DNA from: Chloroflexota bacterium
Lineage (GTDB): Bacteria > Chloroflexota > Anaerolineae > Anaerolineales > Anaerolineaceae
Direction: 5' to 3'
Length of the DNA: 5,859 nucleotides
NCBI GenBank assembly: GCA_012797215.1
Contig: JAAZPN010000277.1
Span: 1 to 5,859 of the forward strand
Below, one piece after another: positions 1-4,675 of this stretch. The notes under the pieces are model-generated. The model did not search any database. It was not told where the DNA came from and was given only the letters and a program-made list of their open reading frames with translations. The position numbers were made by a program, and so were the translations under genes. Each line of letters starts with the position of its first letter. Position 1 is the first letter of the stretch.

Positions 1-32
1 TCGCCGCGTCGCTGCGCTCCTCGCGATGACGA
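1..32. repeat. Right end of a dispersed palindromic repeat copy (partial)
   Basis: The first 32 bases end in CGCGATGACG (23-32). This is a near-perfect inverted match (9 of 10) to CGTCATTGCG at 38-47. From memory, a GC-rich stretch such as CGTCGCTGCGCTCCTCGC followed by 'ATGACG' is typical of the terminal part of small non-coding repeats scattered between genes in several anaerobic bacterial lineages. The copy is cut by the left window edge, so its full length cannot be seen. No coding potential is evident. Confidence 0.5.
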
Positions 33-37
33 TCTTG

Positions 38-162
38 CGTCATTGCGAACCGTTTTGCCATGGTATGACCACCTAATGACAGCGATATGCAAGGCAAAAT
101 GGTGTGGCAATCCGCCTGTCTTTCTCCGGCGATTCTATATCGCCAAGCTGAGCGAGATGACG
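38..162. repeat. MITE/REP-like palindromic repeat element, about 125 bp
   Basis: The element is bounded by imperfect terminal inverted repeats, CGTCATTGCG (38-47) and CGAGATGACG (153-162), which pair at 8 of 10 positions. Inside lie a second inverted pair, CCGTTTTGCC (50-59) with GGCAAAATGG (93-102), 9 of 10 paired, and a perfect hairpin GGCGAT/ATCGCC with a 5-base loop (128-144). The element abuts the end of another copy with only 5 bases between them. It encodes no transposase, so it would need one supplied in trans if it is a MITE. The family assignment rests on recall of similar intergenic repeats; the inverted structure is seen directly. Confidence 0.5.
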
Positions 163-222
163 AACTTAAAGGCAGACCTTGTGCCCGTTGGGTATCGCCG
201 CTCCGTCCAGTTCTGCAGCGGG

Positions 223-228
223 TATAAT
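223..228 (+). promoter_or_regulatory. Candidate -10 box for the YchF-like gene
   Basis: A perfect TATAAT sits 66 bases before the ATG at 295, which would give a 5' leader of about 60 bases. No good -35 hexamer lies 16-18 bases upstream (the bases there are GC-rich), and there is no TG extension. The call therefore rests on the -10 match and its position just beyond the repeat. Between it and the gene, AGGAG at 284-288 is a clear ribosome binding site, 6 bases from the ATG. Confidence 0.4.
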
Positions 229-294
229 CCAAGAGGGCACGCTTGCTGTTTCAGCTATGGCAGGCTGCCGGCATTCATTACACAGGAGTACAGT

Positions 295-1365
295 ATGCAA
301 TTAGGCATCATTGGCCTGCCGCAATCAGGCAAAACAACCCTTTACAAAGCGCTGACCCGCGCCGATATCCCCACTGATATCTCCTCCGGTCAGATGGAAG
401 TCCATACCGCAGTCGTGGATGTTCCCGACCCGCGCGTGGACCAGCTCTGCGCAATTTACCACCCCAAGAAGATCGTGCGCGCCAAGGTGACCTATGCCGA
501 CATTGCCGGACTGGACGGCAGCGCGGGGAAAAATGGCCTTTCAGGAGCGCTTTCCAACATGCTCTCCCAGATGGACGGCTTTTTGCACGTCGTGCGGCAG
601 TTCGAAAACCCCAGCGTGCCGCATCAAGCGGGCAGCGTGGACCCTATCCGGGATATCCAGACCATGGATACCGAATTTGTGCTTAACGACCTGGTGATGG
701 TGGAACGCCGCCTGGAACGTCTGCGCGAGGAGCACCGCCGCGGCGTAACCCGCGACCGGGCACTAATCCAGGAAGATATTGACCTGTTTGAGCGTCTGCA
801 GGCTGTGCTCGAGCAGGAACTGCCGCTGCGGCATTATGCCTTCACGCCGGAAGAGGACAAACTCCTCTCCAGTTTTCAGTTCCTCAGCCGCAAGCCCCAG
901 ATCGTGGTTTTTAACCAATCCGAAGACCAGTCCCCGCTGGAATACCACAGCCCGCACCCGCACACCACCACGGTCAGCCTGCCAGCCAAGCTGGAAATGG
1001 ACATCGCCGCGTTGGAACCGGAGGACGCCGCGATTTTTATGGCCGAGTACGGCATCACCGAACCCAGCCTTTCGCGCCTGATCCGCCTTTCATACGACCT
1101 GCTGGGGGTGCATTCGTTCTTCACCGCCGGGGATAAGGAGGTGCATGCCTGGACGCTGCGCAAGGGCTCCAACGCGCGCGAAGCCGCCGGTGTAATCCAC
1201 TCGGACATGGAAAAAGGCTTCATTCGCGCCGAAATCATCTCATTCGAGGACATGATTACCTTCGGAGGCACCGCTGAAGCGAGAACCAAAGGGCGCTTGC
1301 GGGTGGAGGGCAAAACATACCTCATCCAGGATGGCGATATTATCGAAATTCGATTCAATATTTAG
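295..1365 (+). CDS. ychF: YchF/OLA1-family P-loop NTPase, divergent (DUF933/TGS C-terminus)
   Basis: The 356-residue protein is close to the usual YchF length of about 363. Visible motifs are a Walker A/G1 loop GLPQSGKT (7-14), a G3 motif DIAGL (69-73) with Leu where classical GTPases carry catalytic Gln, and NQSE (207-210) in place of NKxD. The NxxE form is the mark of YchF/OLA1 proteins, which prefer ATP to GTP. Residues about 130-175 are highly charged and helical, fitting the coiled-coil insert. The last 85 residues (FFTAGDKEVHAWT, HSDMEKGFIRAE, QDGDIIEIRFN) match the family's TGS-like end. YchF proteins are cytosolic, bind ribosomes and have been linked to stress responses. The P-loop is GLPQSG rather than the usual NAPNVG form, so this may be a paralogous subgroup. 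The start at 295 has an ideal AGGAG site. An in-frame ATG at 43 would add 84 residues translated from the repeat region and is rejected. The gene stands alone on this strand. Confidence 0.88.
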   Translation: MQLGIIGLPQSGKTTLYKALTRADIPTDISSGQMEVHTAVVDVPDPRVDQLCAIYHPKKIVRAKVTYADIAGLDGSAGKNGLSGALSNMLSQMDGFLHVVRQFENPSVPHQAGSVDPIRDIQTMDTEFVLNDLVMVERRLERLREEHRRGVTRDRALIQEDIDLFERLQAVLEQELPLRHYAFTPEEDKLLSSFQFLSRKPQIVVFNQSEDQSPLEYHSPHPHTTTVSLPAKLEMDIAALEPEDAAIFMAEYGITEPSLSRLIRLSYDLLGVHSFFTAGDKEVHAWTLRKGSNAREAAGVIHSDMEKGFIRAEIISFEDMITFGGTAEARTKGRLRVEGKTYLIQDGDIIEIRFNI

Positions 1366-1445
1366 GCTTCAGGGCTTTGTAAATTTCCTTAAAAACAAAC
1401 CAATATTGTTGTCAAATAAGTCGGTGACCAGAATCTCAGCCGGCG

Positions 1446-2579
1446 TTATTTGTTGTAAAAGCCCCAGGCCAGGTCCTCAAAACCGTCCAGATATGCTTCT
1501 GAATAATACTGCGCCAATTCTTGCTTGCCCTGCAAATGCACACCGAAAAACGCAATGGCAAACTGGGCCATTCTTTTTGCCTGGATTGAGTCGTATATCA
1601 TCAAGTGTTCCTGACCCAAGAAGGTGACCATGCTCTTCTCCGGGCTGCCCAGGTGTTCGATAATGAACTTTCCTTCCGCAGGCTGGTAAGGGCTATCCAG
1701 CCCAGCCTGAATCATCAGTACAGCCTTATCCGCGAAACTCAACCCTTTTTCTCCAAGCAACCAGGCTCCATCCGGCGCCATAGGCATTACCGCCCGGATC
1801 CGGGGGTCCGTGATTGGCTGCCACAGGCCGTCCGCGCTCTTGGTGATCTCTGCGCCGATATCCTCCTCGATCCCCTTCCAATCCTCTGGTGGAACGCAAT
1901 AGAATGACAGGTACCAACTTTCATAGGGCGGCTGCTGCTGCTGGGCTTGCTGGCACCACGCCAAATAAAACTCGGGGTCCACGCGGGCGCCGCTCAGTAA
2001 CAGAGCATTGGTTCCGTCAAAGGAATACCCCATCGCGCCAACTTTTTCCGTATCCATCAGACCTTCCAGCCCTGCTGGCGGAGATTTTGCTAATTGGTTC
2101 AGGGCGAATAGATAATCCAGCGGTTGGTCAATAGACTCCTTGCCAAATTGCTGATAAACATCAATAGCGTTGATGCCGATGTAAACGAATCCATTTGACA
2201 CCAAATCCGGCGCGAAAAAGAAACCTGCCTTGGTCGAGGAAATAATTACCGGGTAAGGCGCCTGGCTTGCGTTGGGCTTGGCGTCCGGCATTTCTGCTGG
2301 TCCTGTGTAACCGTTTGGCTTTTCAGCGGGGTACCAGATGGTGAGCACAACTTTGCGCCCGCCCCGGCTCTCATCGCTCAAGGCAATGTTGCGCCGGATG
2401 CCGACCGAATAGCTGCCCTGGATGGGAATTGGCAAGAGTTTGCTTTTGTCTAATTCTTCCGCGCCAGAAGAACTGGATTCAGTCGACGTTGGAGCAGCCT
2501 CAGGCTGACCTGGACTGCAGCTGGAACATATCAGACACACACAAATAAAAAGTATCCAGAAATAGGAACGCGCTTTCAT
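1446..2579 (-). CDS. Secreted alpha/beta-hydrolase, dienelactone hydrolase/PAF-acetylhydrolase-like, probable lipoprotein
   Basis: The 377-residue protein starts with a Lys/Arg n-region and a hydrophobic stretch (7-17), then CSSC with Cys21 as the likely lipidation site. A Ser/Thr/Glu/Ala/Pro-rich linker (about 22-45) follows, as in surface lipoproteins. The hydrolase core shows VVLTIWYPA (77-85), YPVIISSTKAGFF (109-121) and a nucleophile elbow GYSFDG (184-189) with Ser186. Asp270 (MAPDGAW) and His325 (GQEHLMIYD) are the likely triad partners. Their 55-residue spacing equals that of Asp296 and His351 in human plasma PAF-acetylhydrolase, as I recall it. Between Ser186 and Asp270 lies a long insert with two Cys (209, 228) and a Gln-rich run, perhaps a lid. 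The substrate is unknown; esters or phospholipids are plausible. AAGGAG (2586-2591) lies 6 bases before the ATG. The gene has its own promoter and converges on the YchF-like gene across 80 bases with no clear terminator. Oddities are Cys at lipobox -3 and Asp for Gly in the elbow. Confidence 0.75.
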   Translation of the reverse strand: MKARSYFWILFICVCLICSSCSPGQPEAAPTSTESSSSGAEELDKSKLLPIPIQGSYSVGIRRNIALSDESRGGRKVVLTIWYPAEKPNGYTGPAEMPDAKPNASQAPYPVIISSTKAGFFFAPDLVSNGFVYIGINAIDVYQQFGKESIDQPLDYLFALNQLAKSPPAGLEGLMDTEKVGAMGYSFDGTNALLLSGARVDPEFYLAWCQQAQQQQPPYESWYLSFYCVPPEDWKGIEEDIGAEITKSADGLWQPITDPRIRAVMPMAPDGAWLLGEKGLSFADKAVLMIQAGLDSPYQPAEGKFIIEHLGSPEKSMVTFLGQEHLMIYDSIQAKRMAQFAIAFFGVHLQGKQELAQYYSEAYLDGFEDLAWGFYNK

Positions 2580-2636
2580 TGGGAGCTCCTTGTTTTTATT
2601 AAATTGTGAACCTGGAAAAAAAGATTGGACATATAA

Positions 2637-2665
2637 AGTATACAGAAAAAATGCATGGAAATCAA
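2637..2665 (-). promoter_or_regulatory. Sigma70-like promoter of the hydrolase lipoprotein gene
   Basis: Read on the minus strand, TTGATT (2660-2665; 4 of 6 to TTGACA) and TATACT (2637-2642; 5 of 6 to TATAAT) are separated by exactly 17 bases in an AT-rich stretch. Transcription would start near 2630, giving a leader of about 50 bases that contains the AAGGAG ribosome binding site at 2586-2591. The promoter lies just past the surE terminator (2718-2743), so the lipoprotein gene looks independently transcribed. No operator-like repeat overlaps it convincingly. Confidence 0.55.
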
Positions 2666-2717
2666 TAAACTAAACTTCTTCGTACTTATCTACTAAATTT
2701 CCCCACGATAGGGTTAG

Positions 2718-2743
2718 AAAAAAAGCAGCATATGCTGCTTTTT
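2718..2743 (-). terminator. Rho-independent terminator after surE (palindromic, possibly bidirectional)
   Basis: The core GCAGCATATGCTGC (2725-2738) is a perfect palindrome, flanked by 7 A (2718-2724) and 5 T (2739-2743), making a 24-base perfect inverted repeat (2720-2743). On the minus strand the hairpin lies about 40 bases past the surE stop and is followed by a 7-base T run, the standard arrangement of an intrinsic terminator. The T run on the plus strand would let it work in that direction too, but no plus-strand gene ends nearby. It separates surE from the downstream lipoprotein promoter. Confidence 0.85.
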
Positions 2744-2784
2744 CGAGGATTCTTTTCGTAAGCTCCAGCCCGCGCTTTGTTATC

Positions 2785-3609
2785 TCACTGCCGGTCTGAA
2801 CGCTCCAAAAGAGCGCGGAAGCTGTTCAAATCAACGCGCGCGGTCAGGTCAAAAGAAAGGGGTGTGACGCTTACCTTGCGTGCAATTTTCACAGCAAAAA
2901 GGTCGCTGTCCGGTTCGGGCGCGCCCTGGTCCAGCTTGACCACATAACTCATGTTGCGCGAACCCTGCGCTTTCCCGGGGTCTGCCGGCACCGGGTAAAA
3001 ATAGCGTTCGCGCGATTGGCGCGTGATTACCCAGGGCGTTTCGGGCGTGGCGTCGTTGGGCACGTCCACCTTCAACACGCCGACGTCAAAGGGCATTTCG
3101 GTTTTAAGCAGCTTTTCCGCAAAGTAGCGCGTGAAATACCCCGCGACCGAAAAATCCACATCTGGCGAAAGGTTGAAATGCTGGCTGACCGGCGTTTCCA
3201 AAGACATTGCCAGCGCTGGGATGCCCAGCGTGGCGGCTTCCAGCGCCGCGCCGACCGTCCCGCTGATAGTGATGCCGGAGGCAACGTTTTCGCCGTAATT
3301 AATCCCGGAAACTACCAAGTCGGGTTTGAAGCCGAGCACTTCGTAATATCCGTGTAAAAATGCTTGCGCCGGGGACCCACCCACTGCGTAAACCTGCCAC
3401 TCCTTGCCGTTTACCGTCATCGCGCGCGCTTCGACAATGCCGTCCGATTCGCGCGGGAGCGCGCGCCCCATAGAGGTTTGTTGGACGCGCGGGGCGACAA
3501 CATGCACAAAACCCAAGGGAGCCAGGGCTTCGGCGGCTGCCCACAGGCCCGGGGAATTGATGCTGTCGTCATTGGTCAAGAGTATTTGCGTTTTTTCTTT
3601 TGTGTTCAT
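2785..3609 (-). CDS. surE: 5'/3'-nucleotidase SurE (survival protein E)
   Basis: SurE is a metal-dependent phosphatase that removes phosphate from nucleoside 5'- and 3'-monophosphates; some members also cut short polyphosphate. The 274-residue protein has the metal site in place: Asp14-Asp15 in LLTNDDSINSPG (11-21), Ser46 in QTSMGRA, and Asn104 in VVSGINYGENV (99-109). These correspond to D8, D9, S39 and N92 of the E. coli enzyme as I recall them. The segments SGTVGAALEAATLGIPALAMS (116-136) and SVTPLSFDLTARVDL (247-261) are also family-typical. The usual Gly after the Asp pair is Ser16, and the loop reads MGRALPRESDG, a variant I associate with a distinct bacterial subgroup. The ATG at 3609 is the first possible start after an in-frame TAG at 3622-3624, and LLTNDD follows at residue 10, so the start is firm. 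The gene has its own close promoter and terminator and is probably monocistronic; it is not next to pcm or rpoS as in enterobacteria. Confidence 0.93.
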   Translation of the reverse strand: MNTKEKTQILLTNDDSINSPGLWAAAEALAPLGFVHVVAPRVQQTSMGRALPRESDGIVEARAMTVNGKEWQVYAVGGSPAQAFLHGYYEVLGFKPDLVVSGINYGENVASGITISGTVGAALEAATLGIPALAMSLETPVSQHFNLSPDVDFSVAGYFTRYFAEKLLKTEMPFDVGVLKVDVPNDATPETPWVITRQSRERYFYPVPADPGKAQGSRNMSYVVKLDQGAPEPDSDLFAVKIARKVSVTPLSFDLTARVDLNSFRALLERSDRQ

Positions 3610-3618
3610 CTCCGCCCT

Positions 3619-3647
3619 ATTCTAACCCGGCGAGGCGCCTGTGGCAA
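3619..3647 (-). promoter_or_regulatory. Sigma70-like promoter of surE, positioned for a leaderless transcript
   Basis: On the minus strand, TTGCCA (3642-3647; 5 of 6 to TTGACA) and TAGAAT (3619-3624; 5 of 6 to TATAAT) are separated by exactly 17 bases. Only 9 bases (AGGGCGGAG) lie between the -10 box and the surE ATG, so transcription should begin about 2-3 bases before the start codon. The GGAG directly touching the ATG is too close to act as a normal ribosome binding site, which agrees with leaderless initiation. A longer transcript reading through from the upstream suf operon cannot be excluded. Confidence 0.6.
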
Positions 3648-3670
3648 CAAAAAAGGTGTTTTTCAGCTAA

Positions 3671-3712
3671 GCAGCGCGCATTCTGTTAACCACAAGCTTC
3701 AGGGCGCGCTGC
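3671..3712 (-). terminator. Inverted repeat, possible terminator or attenuator after the suf operon
   Basis: GCAGCGCGC (3671-3679) and GCGCGCTGC (3704-3712) form a perfect 9-bp GC-rich stem with a 24-base loop, starting 11 bases past the stop of the ferredoxin-like gene. On the minus strand a run of 6 T (3649-3654) follows, but only about 16 bases after the stem, so this is not a textbook intrinsic terminator. It could pause or stabilise the 3' end of the suf transcript before the surE promoter. An overlapping 8-base palindrome CCCGCGGG lies at 3712-3719. Confidence 0.4.
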
Positions 3713-3723
3713 CCGCGGGGGCT

Positions 3724-4242
3724 TCACATTTTTTCGCGGTAATTCTTTAAAATCTCTTGCCCTGGCAACTTGATGGCCTTTGGTTCGCAAACGCTCTTGC
3801 AGAAGCAGCAGCCTACCAGGCACAGGAAAGGCTCGGCCACCCACACATGCCCGTTTTCGTCGCGCTCAAAAACCTCGCGGGCGCAGGTTTCCAGGCATGC
3901 GCCGCAGTCGTCGCACAGTTCCGGCGCGATAGCAGGAAACCAGGGGATTTGTTCGCGCGGGTAACCGCGCCAGGTGCCGTAATCCCGGGCTACAACAGCC
4001 TTCCCGCTGCCTTTCAGACGGAAAAAGCGGCTGTATTCCATGCAAAGCGTACCGGCATATTCAGGAACGGCGGGCGTTGGGATGAAATTATGCTTACGCA
4101 CGCCGGAAATCAGGGCGTCTTTCAGCTTTTCTTCCGTGGGCAGCCAACCTTCGTCGTAAAGCTGCGCGAAAAGTTCTTCCAGACCCAGCAAGCCGGTAGG
4201 CAGCCCGCCAATATTCAGCATGCGGTAACTGAGCGCGGACAT
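3724..4242 (-). CDS. Ferredoxin-like protein with two 4Fe-4S-type cysteine clusters, coupled to sufE
   Basis: In this 172-residue protein, residues 110-120 carry a classical cluster motif CDDCGACLETC (CxxCxxCxxxC). Residues 141-153 carry CLVGCCFCKSVCE followed by Pro154, which reads as CxxxCxxCxxxCEP with an extra Cys146. The C-terminal half therefore looks like a 2[4Fe-4S] ferredoxin domain. The N-terminal 100 residues are not ferredoxin: a predicted helical stretch (LLGLEELFAQLYDEGWLPTE, 18-37) is followed by KHNFIPTPAVPEYAG (50-64) and one Cys (67). I cannot name that module. There is no signal peptide or membrane segment, so it is probably cytosolic. Its ATG shares one base with the sufE stop (TAATG), and GGAGG (4246-4250) lies just upstream, which implies translational coupling. 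From position, a role in supplying electrons to, or carrying clusters for, the SufS/SufE system is plausible but unproven. It could equally be an unrelated redox partner kept in the operon. An alternative start at Met8 lacks a ribosome binding site. Confidence 0.8.
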   Translation of the reverse strand: MSALSYRMLNIGGLPTGLLGLEELFAQLYDEGWLPTEEKLKDALISGVRKHNFIPTPAVPEYAGTLCMEYSRFFRLKGSGKAVVARDYGTWRGYPREQIPWFPAIAPELCDDCGACLETCAREVFERDENGHVWVAEPFLCLVGCCFCKSVCEPKAIKLPGQEILKNYREKM

Positions 4243-4670
4243 TAGCCTCCAGTGTTTGCGGCGCAGTCTTCCGCGGCAGATTTAAGGAAGCCCACCATCG
4301 CGGTCAGTCCATTGCTGCGCTGGGAGGATAAATGACGCCAGAAACCCAGCGTGTCGAACAGGCTCAGGTCAATATCCCCGAAAACCTCGGCTGGTTGGCC
4401 GTTCAGAAGTTCGTGCAGCAAAGCCGCCAGCCCCTTGACAATAAAAGAGTCGCTGTCCGTCTGGAAATATAAGCGACCCTCACGGCATTCCGTGGCGAAC
4501 CAGACGCTGGATTGGCAGCCTTTTACGAGATGTTCATCGTCCTTAAGTTCTGCTGGCATATCAGGCAGGCTCTGCCCTTTTTCAATCAGGTAATCGTACT
4601 TTTCTTCCCAGTTTTCCAGCAGGCTGAATTCTGCACTAATTTGAGCGGCGATTTCGGCGGTGGTTTGCAT
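4242..4670 (-). CDS. sufE: SufE family sulfur acceptor/activator of cysteine desulfurase
   Basis: SufE takes persulfide sulfur from SufS onto a conserved cysteine, stimulates the desulfurase, and passes sulfur to the SufBCD scaffold in the cytosol. The product is 142 residues from the ATG at 4670, close to the 138 of E. coli SufE. It shows NWEEKYDYLIEKGQSLP, then VKGCQSSVW with the acceptor Cys (4515-4517), and the helical C-terminal part with HELLNGQPAEV and LSSQRSNGLTAMV, all family-typical. Two start sites are possible. The GTG at 4679 overlaps the sufS stop as GTGA and would add three residues but has no ribosome binding site. The ATG at 4670 has AAGGTG six bases upstream, so I chose it. 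Either way the gene is coupled to sufS upstream and, through TAATG, to the ferredoxin-like gene downstream. Identity is secure; the exact start is not. Confidence 0.92.
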   Translation of the reverse strand: MQTTAEIAAQISAEFSLLENWEEKYDYLIEKGQSLPDMPAELKDDEHLVKGCQSSVWFATECREGRLYFQTDSDSFIVKGLAALLHELLNGQPAEVFGDIDLSLFDTLGFWRHLSSQRSNGLTAMVGFLKSAAEDCAANTGG

Positions 4671-4675
4671 AACTT

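Noticed and set aside
43..294. In-frame 84-residue N-terminal extension of the YchF-like protein starting at 43
   Set aside because: It runs through the palindromic repeat and a promoter-like TATAAT. It has no family similarity that I recognise, and the ATG at 295 has an ideal AGGAG site and begins exactly at the family's N-terminus (MQLGIIGLPQSGKT).
876..1358. Long open frame antisense to the YchF-like gene (160 codons)
   Set aside because: It lies wholly opposite a well-conserved coding region in GC-rich DNA. It has no recognisable motif and no ribosome binding site evidence, so it is best explained as a codon-bias shadow.
1366..1445. Bidirectional terminator between the convergent YchF-like and hydrolase genes
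   Set aside because: I looked for a stem followed by a T run in either direction and found only weak pairings (such as the short palindrome CAATATTG), not enough to call.
1932..1943. CTG/CAG triplet repeat as a phase-variable tract
   Set aside because: There are only four units in frame, so length changes would add or remove Gln without a frameshift. This is too short to call a contingency locus.
3757..4245. Open frame of 162 codons on the plus strand opposite the ferredoxin-like gene
   Set aside because: The minus-strand product has clear cysteine cluster motifs and operon coupling. The plus-strand translation shows no domain logic.
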